A stretch of 35,913 nucleotides of DNA from Planctomycetaceae bacterium (lineage in GTDB: Bacteria > Planctomycetota > Planctomycetia > Planctomycetales > Planctomycetaceae). Below, in pieces: positions 1 through 8,191 of the stretch. Each line of letters begins with the position of its first letter. The stretch's first letter is position 1. The position numbers and the translations under genes were made by a program. The notes below the pieces were generated by a model, which searched no databases, was not told the origin of the DNA, and saw only the letters and a program-made list of their open reading frames with translations. The stretch spans positions 1 through 35,913 of the forward strand of contig JABISG010000021.1 of assembly GCA_018699955.1 (NCBI GenBank), read 5' to 3'.

Positions 1-19
1 CAGCGAGGAATCCCTTCTG

Positions 20-1120
20 ATGCAAGAACGCAATTCAGACGCCAATGAAAAGCTGCCCTTGTGGCGGCGGCGTAAGTGGTGGGGGCTGTCCGCCGTCGCA
101 CTGACCGTCTTAATTGCGGGATGTACGCTGAACATGTGGCAGAAAACAACATCTCAGAAACAGACATCCGAACCTGAGAAAACGTCGAAGGTGAAAACGA
201 TCAGTCAAAAGACAGAAGTACCGCGAGGAATCATCGGAGAACCTGACGCAAGGCGAGCGTTTCGGTACCTGGTGAAGGTCTGCGCGATTGGTCCGCGGAT
301 CAGTGGCACAACCGGCATGGCACAGCAGCAAAAACTCATCGTCGGTCACTTTACGAAACTGGGCGCTCAGGTTCGCATGCAGTCGTTCGATGTGGCACAT
401 CCGCAAACGGGAACGCCGGTGCGGATGAACAACATTGTCGTCTCGTGGAACAAGCAGGCGAAAGAACGCGTGTTGCTGGCATGCCATTACGACACGCGGC
501 CCTTTCCCGATCGCGACCGAGTCAATCCTCGCGGGCGATTTATTGGAGCGAATGACGGCGGTAGCGGTGTGGCGCTCTTTATGGAACTGGGGCATCACAT
601 GCAGAAGTTGCAGCCGCAGTATGGCGTCGATTTTGTTTTCTTCGACGGTGAAGAACTGGTGTACGAGCCACGCGACAAATACTTCCTCGGCTCCGAGCAT
701 TTCGCTCGCGACTATCGCGATAACCCGCCCGAGCACATTTACGTGTGGGGAGTGCTGGTCGATATGATCGCCGATCGTCGGTTGGCTCTTTACAAAGAGA
801 AAAACAGCATCAAATACGCCCCCGAATTGGTCGATAGCATTTGGGCCACCGCCCGCGAACTGAAAATGCGCGAGTTCATACAGCGACCCAAATACGAAAT
901 CCGTGACGATCACCTGCCGCTAAACGACATTGCCCACATTCCAACCTGCGACATTATCGACTTCGATTACGGTCCACGCAGCAACCCCTATTGGCACACT
1001 ACGAAGGACATTCCCGCAAATTGCTCGGGGACAAGCATTGCCAAGGTCGGGCGAGTTCTGTTGAAATGGCTGACTCAGGTTCCTCAACCGAAAGTCGGTC
1101 GGGGGCGCGTCAGTAATTGA
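20..1120 (+). CDS. M28-family zinc peptidase / glutaminyl-peptide cyclotransferase-like lipoprotein
   Basis: The 366-residue protein has a basic N-terminus, a hydrophobic stretch (about 22-34) and the lipobox IAGC with Cys35, so it is probably a lipoprotein acting outside the cytoplasmic membrane. The rest matches the M28 fold used by aminopeptidases and by animal/plant-type glutaminyl cyclases. Visible metal-site and catalytic residues are His156 (ACHYDTRP), Asp179 (GANDGGSG), Glu211/Glu212 (FFDGEE), Asp248 (VLVDMI) and His326 (YWHTTKD). Glutaminyl cyclases of this family convert N-terminal Gln to pyroglutamate. The single-metal pattern and the DGEE and late YWHTTKD motifs favour cyclase over true aminopeptidase, but substrate cannot be settled from sequence. 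The next gene follows after 42 bases on the same strand. Confidence 0.8.
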   Translation: MQERNSDANEKLPLWRRRKWWGLSAVALTVLIAGCTLNMWQKTTSQKQTSEPEKTSKVKTISQKTEVPRGIIGEPDARRAFRYLVKVCAIGPRISGTTGMAQQQKLIVGHFTKLGAQVRMQSFDVAHPQTGTPVRMNNIVVSWNKQAKERVLLACHYDTRPFPDRDRVNPRGRFIGANDGGSGVALFMELGHHMQKLQPQYGVDFVFFDGEELVYEPRDKYFLGSEHFARDYRDNPPEHIYVWGVLVDMIADRRLALYKEKNSIKYAPELVDSIWATARELKMREFIQRPKYEIRDDHLPLNDIAHIPTCDIIDFDYGPRSNPYWHTTKDIPANCSGTSIAKVGRVLLKWLTQVPQPKVGRGRVSN

Positions 1121-1162
1121 GGCAAATCGACAAGAGCGACTCACAACGCGGAAGCGACAACC

Positions 1163-1603
1163 GTGGCTGAAAATAGATGGATCGTTCCCGCTGCCGGCGG
1201 CTTACTCTTCCTGATCGGGTTGGCACTGGTTTCTGCGCACCTGCAAATGCGGAAACGAACGCAACACAAGCCGGAACTTGACGATGCCGCACGTGCGCAT
1301 CTGACCGCGCGATTTCGCCGCCGACTGCAGACATCCGGATTGATCGCCGTGCTGGGCGTGTTGATTGGAGTCGGTGATCAGTTACCGATTCTCAGGCGAA
1401 ATCCCGGTTTGTTCGGCGTCTATTGGCTCGCCGTGTTGCTGCTGACTTTCTGGGTGATGCTGTTGGGCGTGGCGGATTATCTTGCGACGCGAACGCACGG
1501 CAGTGTCGCGCTGGCGCGTCTGCGGAGGAAGCAGGAAGAGTTGGAACGAGAGGTCGCCGAGATCAAACGCCGCGGTTCAAACGGTCGCGACACGCACGGT
1601 TGA
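1163..1603 (+). CDS. Small membrane protein with C-terminal coiled coil
   Basis: I recognise no family. The 146-residue product starts at GTG. It has three likely membrane segments (about residues 6-26, 55-70 and 82-107) and a charged heptad-like tail (about 118-140, rich in Arg, Lys and Glu) expected to form a short cytoplasmic coiled coil. It follows the M28-type lipoprotein gene by 42 bases on the same strand and may be co-transcribed. There are no catalytic motifs. The start is uncertain because no clear ribosome-binding site precedes the GTG. Confidence 0.6.
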   Translation: MAENRWIVPAAGGLLFLIGLALVSAHLQMRKRTQHKPELDDAARAHLTARFRRRLQTSGLIAVLGVLIGVGDQLPILRRNPGLFGVYWLAVLLLTFWVMLLGVADYLATRTHGSVALARLRRKQEELEREVAEIKRRGSNGRDTHG

Positions 1604-1636
1604 AACTGCTTTAGATGACGCAGTATGTCAACGCAT

Positions 1637-1855
1637 TCTTTTGACGCAAAGGCGCGAAGGTGCAAAGTAACGCAAAGAAAACACGCGTGCGAATTGTCAA
1701 CGACGTCTGCTTCTACAATCTGAGTGAGACAGCACGACGCAGCTAAACGGTTGGCAAGACCGAATCGCGATGGACTTCATATTCGTTCTATCAAGCCCTT
1801 CTTTCTTGTCTTTTTTGCGCAACTTTGCCGCTCTGCGCCTTTGCGTCAAGAAAAC
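1637..1855. repeat. Inverted pair of degenerate GCAAAG-rich repeats
   Basis: Two ~47-base stretches made of GCAAAG-like units lie in opposite orientation in the convergent spacer between the membrane-protein gene and the kinase gene. The left copy (1637-1683) includes GACGCAAAGGCGC. The right copy (1808-1855), read on the minus strand, gives GACGCAAAGGCGC followed by similar GCAAAG units. About 125 bases separate them and hold no convincing gene. The arms could fold into a long imperfect hairpin. Whether they act as a terminator for the convergent genes or are copies of a dispersed repeat cannot be judged from one window. Confidence 0.6.
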
Positions 1856-1888
1856 AAGTGGTTCTTGCACCCCAGTCGATACTTTCGG

Positions 1889-3237
1889 TCATTTCCGCCC
1901 GGCCGTCTTCAGATACTCGGTGATCGCGACTGCGACGCCGCTCATCGATTTGTACCGGTCCTCGATGTGCTTCGACAACATCCTCAGGCAGATCGCTTCG
2001 AGCTCCGAATCAAGCCCCGCACGCAATTCGGAGGGGGCGGCGGGTTCTTCATGACAATCTGTGTCATAACCGAGCCGACGGTTCCTTGAAACGGTAAGTC
2101 GCCGGTCAGTAGTTCGTAGAAGAGAATGCCCAGGCTGAAAACGTCGGACGGCGGGCCGAGTTGATCGACTTCGCCCTCGACCTGTTCGGGCGACATGTAG
2201 GCCGGCGTACCCAGTATTGTGCCGGCCGCCGTCATGCGGGCATTGTCCTGCACGATCATTCGCGCCAGGCCAAAGTCCATGACAACCGGTTCGTGCTGAA
2301 GGTCGATCATCACGTTGGCCGGTTTCAGGTCGCGGTGCAGAACACCGTTGGCATGTGCTTCGCGAAGCGCCAAGGCGAGCTTGCGAATAACGGTGGCGAC
2401 GACTGTTTCCGGCTGACGTTTTTTTGAGTTGATAAACTGCGTCAGTTCTCTACCTTCGATGTAGGCCATCGCAAGATACGGATGGCCGTCGAATTCCCCG
2501 ATGTCGTACACGGGGCAAATATTGCGGTGGTGCAGTTTGGCCGCCAGTCGCGCCTCTTGGTAGAAACGCTCGCGGGCATCGCTGCGGTCCTGAGTGGAAA
2601 GCTTGGGGATTTTCAGCGCGACCTTGCGGTCCAATTGTTCGTCGTGTGCCAGGAAGACCGTTCCCATGCGGCCCTCGCCCAGAGTTTTGATCATGTAGTA
2701 GCGACCGAAATCTACGGGGACCGGTGCATGACCGGTCGGCTGGCCACCGGGGACGGCATCGAGAACCGTTGCTGTGACATCCGCCTTTGGACCGGCAGGT
2801 GCTGCAGTCGAAACGGCAGCCTGTTGAGGGGGCGGGTCCGAATCAAAGCCAACCTCAATATTGCATCTGGTCAATAACTTCTTTAATCGTTCGACGCCCT
2901 CTGGCGTTACCGAAGTTCCGCTGAGGCCCAAGAACTCCAATTGAGGCAGGGAGGCGAGATGTTCGAGGCCGGCATCTGTTATTCGGGTTTGGGTCAGCAC
3001 CAGAAACCGAAGTCCCTTCATGCGGTGCAGGTGAACCAGCCCGCCATCGCCGATTTGAGTTCCTGTGAGATTCAGAACGGTCAGGCCGGTCAGATCGCGC
3101 AGACTCTCCATGCCCGCGTCGTTGAGGTCGGTCCCTTCCAACGCCAGCGCCGTCAAACCCCTCTGCGATCGCAGGTTCGCCAGATCGGCTTCTGCCAAAG
3201 CATTGCCGCGAAAATTCAACGACTGATGTTGCGTCAT
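1889..3237 (-). CDS. Leucine-rich-repeat / Ser-Thr protein kinase, frameshifted near the 3' end
   Basis: From the ATG at 3237 the protein begins with about four LRR units (residues ~10-125, pattern LxLxGTxIxDxGLxxL), then a Pro/Ala linker, then a Hanks-type kinase domain: glycine loop GEGRMGTV (~187-194), VALKIPK lysine (~209), HRDLKPAN (~301), DFGLAR (~321) and SPE (~349). The open frame stops at 1984 after a garbled tail. One extra base in the C run opposite 2033-2037 restores KNPPPPSEL, kinase subdomain XI (EDRYKS) and a natural stop at 1889, giving 449 residues. No membrane segment is visible. The open frame extends upstream to 3429 but that part looks noncoding, so the start is uncertain. 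The kinase identity is firm; the frameshift may be a sequencing error or a real lesion. Confidence 0.85.
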
Positions 3238-3709
3238 TCCCAATTGACCTGAAGGGAGCAGTGCATGACGTACTCCACTTGTTTCACAGTGTGGCGGTTG
3301 GATGATTCGCGCAACTTGAGCAGTCAATCTCCGTCGGACATTCCCGACACGATCTTCCTGACTAGAATTGGCTGCGCTGTGGTAGAGCGGCCCGACCGGG
3401 AAGTCTACTTCGAAACAGCAAGACGGCATCTCATATGTCCGTCCTGCGTCGCAGTGAATCCCGGTCCTCTACCCAAGCAATGTCGCTCAACGCAAGGCCA
3501 CTATACAGCACGGCAAGCGTTCGCGCCAACAGTTGATACGCACGTCACTTCGGGGCGACTCGACGTTTCGCTGCAAGATGTTATGTGGAAACGCAACGAG
3601 GAGAAGTGCGTGTTGATGCAGCACTTCTCCTCGTTGGCAACTTGCGATTGGACGAAAACCGTTCGACTGCGAAGAACAGTGGAGCCTGATTTTCGGCCGC
3701 GTTCATCCG
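3238..3709. other. Intergenic region upstream of the LRR-kinase
   Basis: This 472-base gap lies between two minus-strand genes. The only structure I can support is the terminator-like hairpin at 3594-3636. The kinase reading frame stays open to 3429, but the extra residues resemble neither LRR nor a signal peptide. No promoter could be assigned. Confidence 0.5.
3594..3636 (-). terminator. Strong hairpin, probable terminator of the small secreted protein gene
   Basis: A perfect 16-bp inverted repeat has CAACGAGGAGAAGTGC at 3594-3609 and its exact complement at 3621-3636, with an 11-base loop. It sits 74 bases past the stop of the minus-strand gene ending at 3710. The bases after it on that strand are only mildly T-rich (CGTTTCC), so a rho-independent role is likely but not certain. 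Confidence 0.6.
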
Positions 3710-4162
3710 TTACTTGGTGCTGTTTGCCGTCTTCTTGGCTGCCGACTTTCTTGACCGTTCGGAAGCGCGTTTCTTGGTTGCTTCACGCAACTCGCCTAAC
3801 TGCTTCTTCTGGGCATCGGTCAAAACAGCTTCGACTTCCGAATCGCGTTTGGCGACGAGTGCAGCCATCTGCTTTTTCAATTCGTCGAGTTGAGACGCAT
3901 ATGCTGCTTGAAGTGCGTAGATTTCTTCGCGCTGTTTCTTGCTGATGCCGATTTTCGCGTAGTTATTCGGCAAACGGCCTCGCGGCTTCTTCCGTTTCGT
4001 CGTTTGAGCTTTCGATTTCTCCGGGGCAGCTTTTGCCACCACCGTCTTTTGAGACGGCACCTTCTTTGCAGGCTTGTCAGCGTCGTCCGAGTATCCGGGG
4101 TGAATGGTCAGCAGGGCAATCAGCAAACCAGCAACGGCCGAAACAGGAATCAAACTTCTCAT
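3710..4162 (-). CDS. Small secreted Lys-rich protein with LTxxQ-like segment
   Basis: The ATG at 4162 was chosen because it begins a clear signal peptide (MRSLIPVSAVAGLLIALLT, cleavage likely near residue 24) and has a GAGG element at suitable spacing; the frame upstream looks noncoding. The mature part is very Lys/Ala/Gln-rich. Residues ~75-130 form an amphipathic helical region including IGISKKQREEIYALQ and VLTDAQKKQL, resembling the LTxxQ segments of Spy/CpxP-type periplasmic proteins. The extreme C-terminus is basic (RKSAAKKTANSTK). Related short secreted proteins are, to my knowledge, common in planctomycetes without assigned function. It stands alone, followed by a strong hairpin. Confidence 0.7.
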   Translation of the reverse strand: MRSLIPVSAVAGLLIALLTIHPGYSDDADKPAKKVPSQKTVVAKAAPEKSKAQTTKRKKPRGRLPNNYAKIGISKKQREEIYALQAAYASQLDELKKQMAALVAKRDSEVEAVLTDAQKKQLGELREATKKRASERSRKSAAKKTANSTK

Positions 4163-4373
4163 GTGTCGTTCCTCATGCTGAAATTCGACAGGCGATGCCT
4201 GTCGGATGGCTACGCCGCTCCTCGGCACTGTGAAATCCGAACCATCCAGGCCGGAATCGAATTGCTTGACAGACGGGACAGCCAAAACTACGCTCCAATG
4301 TTCACAGTTCTCGGCCGTCCACTTATTGGCACATACTGCCATTATGTACGAACGGATTCAACCACAAAAGGGG

Positions 4374-4389
4374 AAAAACGGTCGTTTTT
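4374..4389 (-). terminator. Short A/T-stem hairpin downstream of aroE, possible terminator
   Basis: AAAAACG and CGTTTTT face each other across two bases. On the minus strand the structure lies about 50 bases after the aroE stop and ends in a T run followed by CCCC and TTTT. The stem is weak, so this is tentative. Confidence 0.3.
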
Positions 4390-4440
4390 GAAATGCGCAG
4401 CCGCCGGCTGGGAAAAACAGCCAGTTCGCTTACACGAGCT

Positions 4441-5334
4441 TCAGGAGCCGAACACGGCCTCGAGAGCCTGCCGCATCACCTTGGCATCGACGTCGATGCC
4501 GGTCCAATACTTGACGCCGATGACGCCTTGATTGACCAGCATTCCAAGTCCGTCGATCACCTTGCAACCACGCTGGGTCGCTTCGCGCACCAGGTGTGTG
4601 CGGGGGGGATTGGGGATCACGTCGGCGACAACCATGCCGGCCGACAGCGAATCCAGGTTGATTGCAAGCTGCGCATCAACATCGGGATACAGGCCGATGG
4701 ACGTGGCATTGATGACAACGCCGGTCCCGTCGGGAATTGTGTACTCGCCATCCCATAAGACGAACTCGGCATCGGCGGGCGTTTTCTCGTTCAACAGTTC
4801 GACCAGCACATTGCCGCGCTCGGCGGTGCGGTTCACTATCGTAATGTGAGTCGCGCCGGCCAAGGCCACCTCGACACCGATCGCCCGCGCTGCGCCGCCC
4901 GCCCCGAAAATGACGACGCGTTGTCCGGTCGGATCAACTTGTTCACGCAGCGATTCGACAAATCCTTTGCCGTCGGTGTTCTCGCCGACGAGTCTATCAC
5001 CGCGTCGGCAAACGCAGTTGACGGCTCCCATCAGCGCCGCCGACTCCCCCAACTCGTCGAGATGCTCAATCACAGCCACCTTGTGTGGAATCGTGCAATT
5101 GAATCCGCGAAACCCCATCGCCCGAACGCCGTTGACCGCGTCGCGGAGACCGTCTGGAGAGACTTCAATTGTGAGGTACCGCCAATCCAAACCGTGATGT
5201 TGGTAGGCGGCCTCGATCATCGCTTGTGTCGGATTTTCGGATACCGGTTGACCAAAACAAGCGGTGAGTTCCTGCTTGAAGTTGAGCGGTGCGTCAGACA
5301 ATTTGTGTTTCCCGTTTTGGTTTTTTTCGGTCAT
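4441..5334 (-). CDS. aroE: Shikimate dehydrogenase
   Basis: This 297-residue enzyme reduces 3-dehydroshikimate to shikimate with NADPH in the chorismate pathway. Visible landmarks are the N-terminal substrate loop CFGQPVSENPTQAM (~26), the catalytic-lysine motif NCTIPHK (~78), the aspartate motif ENTDGKGF (~117), the dinucleotide loop GAGGAARA (~145), NRTAERG (~168) and the C-terminal DGLGMLVNQG. The usual SxS substrate-carboxylate motif reads S-E-N, so the second Ser is replaced. The ATG at 5334 was chosen because it falls 20 bases after the stop of the upstream LRR gene, while a longer frame would overlap that gene. The two are probably co-transcribed. Confidence 0.92.
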   Translation of the reverse strand: MTEKNQNGKHKLSDAPLNFKQELTACFGQPVSENPTQAMIEAAYQHHGLDWRYLTIEVSPDGLRDAVNGVRAMGFRGFNCTIPHKVAVIEHLDELGESAALMGAVNCVCRRGDRLVGENTDGKGFVESLREQVDPTGQRVVIFGAGGAARAIGVEVALAGATHITIVNRTAERGNVLVELLNEKTPADAEFVLWDGEYTIPDGTGVVINATSIGLYPDVDAQLAINLDSLSAGMVVADVIPNPPRTHLVREATQRGCKVIDGLGMLVNQGVIGVKYWTGIDVDAKVMRQALEAVFGS

Positions 5335-5354
5335 TGAAAATGGCGAATCGGCGC

Positions 5355-5828
5355 TCAAAGAACGCCCCGACGCGTAAGGTGGGTCCCCAAGGTACAATTC
5401 GGCAGTGCCTCCAGGACATTCTTCACGCCCTCGTCCGTGGTATGCGTACCGTCGAGATACAACGATCCCAGACTCTTCAGGCCACGGAGATGTCTTAGTC
5501 CATCATCAGTAATTTTCGTATTGCTCAAGTGCAGGGATCGGATATTCGTCAGACCGTTCATACACTCCAGGTCCTCGTCCGTAATATCCGTTCCATCAAG
5601 ATTGACATCAAGAAGTTCCCTTTCGATGCCTAACCGACTCCGCCACGGATGGCGAGTGTTGAATATCTCTATCACAATCGAGACTGTCCCACCAACCTGC
5701 TCGATTGCCTCAATCGCCTTGTCCCGCTTGTAGGCACGCCAAGCGAACAGACACCCAACGGCAGTAAACAACACCGCAACGGTAAAAGCGATTCGCCAAC
5801 GCTTGCGAGATGGTCCGGGGTTAGTCAC
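5355..5828 (-). CDS. Signal-anchored leucine-rich-repeat protein
   Basis: The 157-residue product starts at GTG. It has a basic N-terminus, one hydrophobic segment (~13-31) and then two to three planctomycete-type LRR units (LDGTDITDEDL, LSNTKITDDGL, LDGTHTTDEGV). It is probably anchored in a membrane with the LRR domain outside the cytoplasm. Residues ~34-52 (KRDKAIEAIEQVGGTVSI) and the layout match a second gene in this window at 31427-32083, so the two are paralogues. It lies directly upstream of aroE on the same strand. LRRs suggest protein binding; no partner is evident. Confidence 0.7.
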   Translation of the reverse strand: MTNPGPSRKRWRIAFTVAVLFTAVGCLFAWRAYKRDKAIEAIEQVGGTVSIVIEIFNTRHPWRSRLGIERELLDVNLDGTDITDEDLECMNGLTNIRSLHLSNTKITDDGLRHLRGLKSLGSLYLDGTHTTDEGVKNVLEALPNCTLGTHLTRRGVL

Positions 5829-5869
5829 TTGAAAAAAGTTCTCGTCCTGGACGGTCGCCTCGGGGCAGT

Positions 5870-8020
5870 TTACGGCATGGCTTTCATGTCACACGACAGC
5901 CCGCCGGCGGCGGGGATGTACGATTCGTTGACGTAGTCCATCACCATGCGGTCGGCGTTGAACCGCCAGCCCAGTGTGCGGACGGCATGCTTCATGCGTT
6001 TGATCCACTCCTGCGGCAGATCGTCGTCGTCGCGATCGTAGTAAAGCGGAATCACCTGATTGACCAACACGTCGTGCAGGTTTTCCGCGTCGCGTTCATC
6101 CTGCACATCGGAATCGACGTGAATCAGTCCATTGCCGATGCCAAACCCGTTTTCTCCGTCAAAGGCTTCGGCCCACCAACCATCGAGGATCGAGCAGTTC
6201 AGTCCACCGTTGAGGACGACTTTCTGGCCGCTGGTTCCCGAAGCTTCGTGTGGTCGGCGGGGGTTGTTCAACCAGACATCGACCCCCTGCACCAGATGGC
6301 GGCCGAGATTGATGTCGTAGTCTTCGAGAATGACAACGCGATTCTTGAATCGGCTGTCCTGCGAAATCTTGAAGACTCGCTGCAGGATTGCCTTGCCGTT
6401 TTCATCGGCCGGATGCGATTTGCCGGCAAAGATGAACTGCACCGGCCGGTCGGCATCGTTGATGATTTTTTCAAATCGTTCGGCGTCGCGCATCACCAGG
6501 TCGGTGCGTTTGTACGGCGCGAAGCGGCGGGCGAAACCGATTGTGAGGAACTCCGGATCGAGCACGCTGTTCAATTCGGCAATGCGGCTGTCCGATTCTC
6601 CGCGACGTTTGGCCTGTTTGACGAGCAGCATGCGGGAGTAGGCAATCAGCCGATTTTTTAGCGACAGATGCGTTTCCCATAATTCGGCAGGTGTCACTTC
6701 GTCGAAGCCGGCCCACACTTCGGGTTGGCCGCTTTGCAGGAACCAGTTGGCAGGCAGCACGCGGTCGTAGAGTACGCGCATTTGAGCCGCCAGCCACGTC
6801 GGCACATGCACACCATTGGTAATGTGACCGATGGGAATTTCTTCTTCACTGCGCCACGGCCATAACCCTGCCCACATTTGCCGACTGACAACGCCATGTA
6901 GATTGGAGACGGCGTTTGCGCGACGGCTGAATTTGAAGGCGAGGACCGTCATGCAGAACGACTCGCCGGAATTCTGTGGATCGACGCGTCCCAAGCCCAT
7001 TAGCGCGTCGGTCGAAAGCCCCAGTTCGTCGGCAAGCGGGCCGACGTGCTCTTCCACCAGTCCCTGATCGAAGCGGTCGTGTCCGGCAGCGACGGGTGTG
7101 TGCGTTGTAAAGACGCCCATCGCGGCCGTCGCGCGCAGCGCATTGTCGAACGTCATGCCGTCGTTCTTCATGCGGTTGCGAACAATTTCCAGCGGGGCAA
7201 AGGCCGAGTGTCCTTCGTTCATGTGAATGACGTTAGGATGAATTCCCAGCGCTTCCAGCGCCCGAACTCCGCCGACGCCCAGCATAATTTCCTGGCGAAT
7301 CCGCGTGCGTTGGTCGCCGCCGTACAGCCGTGCGGTCAGGTGGCGGTCTTCGTCTGAGTTTTCTTCGATGTCGGTATCGAGCAGGATGAGGGGAATGCGA
7401 CCGACATCGACGCGCCACACCTGCGCATAAATCTTTCCGGCGCGCGTATCGACCGAAATAACAATCGTCTTCCCGTCGGCCGACTTGGCGGGTTGCACGG
7501 GGAGCGTGGCAGTGTCGATTTCGGAATACGACTCCTGCTGCCAACCCGCTTCATCAATCCGCTGCGAGAAATAGCCTTCGTCGTAAAGCAGACCGACGGC
7601 CACCAGGGGAATCCCCAAGTCGGATGCGCTCTTAAGGTGGTCGCCCGCCAGTACTCCCAAACCGCCCGAGTAAATGGGCAGCGATTCGTGCAGCCCGAAT
7701 TCGGCCGAAAAATAGGCCGCCGGACGATGTCCCAACAGTCCCGCGTGTGTGCCGCCCCACGTATCGTCCGCCTGTTGGTACTGCAGCCAGCGGCGATAGG
7801 CCCGGTTAATGCTGGAGTGCAGCATCCTCTCGCGAGCACGTTGTTCCAATTTATCCGGCGGGTATTCCTTCAGCAGCAAGACCGGATTGTGATCGACCTG
7901 CGACCATAACACCGGATCGATCTGCCGAAAAATGTTGGTAACGTCGGGCTGCCAACTCCACCACAGATTGGTGATGAGGTGGGTCAGTTTGTCGTGGATG
8001 GAATGTTCGGTTTTCGCCAT
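5870..8020 (-). CDS. glgP: Alpha-glucan (glycogen/maltodextrin) phosphorylase, GT35
   Basis: The 716-residue protein belongs to the shorter bacterial glucan phosphorylase type, which releases glucose-1-phosphate from alpha-1,4-glucans using pyridoxal phosphate. Motifs in order are NLWWSW at the N-terminus, [20 protein letters not shown] (substrate region), [40 protein letters not shown] and the PLP-lysine region EASGTSGQK followed by [14 protein letters not shown]. The ATG at 8020 was chosen because homologous sequence begins just after it; the frame upstream looks noncoding. It stands between recQ and the LRR gene without pathway partners. Confidence 0.93.
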   Translation of the reverse strand: MAKTEHSIHDKLTHLITNLWWSWQPDVTNIFRQIDPVLWSQVDHNPVLLLKEYPPDKLEQRARERMLHSSINRAYRRWLQYQQADDTWGGTHAGLLGHRPAAYFSAEFGLHESLPIYSGGLGVLAGDHLKSASDLGIPLVAVGLLYDEGYFSQRIDEAGWQQESYSEIDTATLPVQPAKSADGKTIVISVDTRAGKIYAQVWRVDVGRIPLILLDTDIEENSDEDRHLTARLYGGDQRTRIRQEIMLGVGGVRALEALGIHPNVIHMNEGHSAFAPLEIVRNRMKNDGMTFDNALRATAAMGVFTTHTPVAAGHDRFDQGLVEEHVGPLADELGLSTDALMGLGRVDPQNSGESFCMTVLAFKFSRRANAVSNLHGVVSRQMWAGLWPWRSEEEIPIGHITNGVHVPTWLAAQMRVLYDRVLPANWFLQSGQPEVWAGFDEVTPAELWETHLSLKNRLIAYSRMLLVKQAKRRGESDSRIAELNSVLDPEFLTIGFARRFAPYKRTDLVMRDAERFEKIINDADRPVQFIFAGKSHPADENGKAILQRVFKISQDSRFKNRVVILEDYDINLGRHLVQGVDVWLNNPRRPHEASGTSGQKVVLNGGLNCSILDGWWAEAFDGENGFGIGNGLIHVDSDVQDERDAENLHDVLVNQVIPLYYDRDDDDLPQEWIKRMKHAVRTLGWRFNADRMVMDYVNESYIPAAGGLSCDMKAMP

Positions 8021-8191
8021 GAAAGTCCGTTTCCCGCAGCGTTGGCGACCGGATAGCCGATCGCGTGGTGAATGGTTCTCGCGTCTGGAGCGCAGCCCTC
8101 CCGGCATGCCACGAAGTATAGCGAAGCGAGAGGAATCGTCGATAGCCAGCAGCCCGATTCAGCCTGCATAACCAGAGAATCGGCTGTTAAA

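Noticed and set aside
3265..3945. 226-codon plus-strand open frame
   Set aside because: It runs antisense through the secreted-protein gene and its hairpin terminator; composition does not look like protein.
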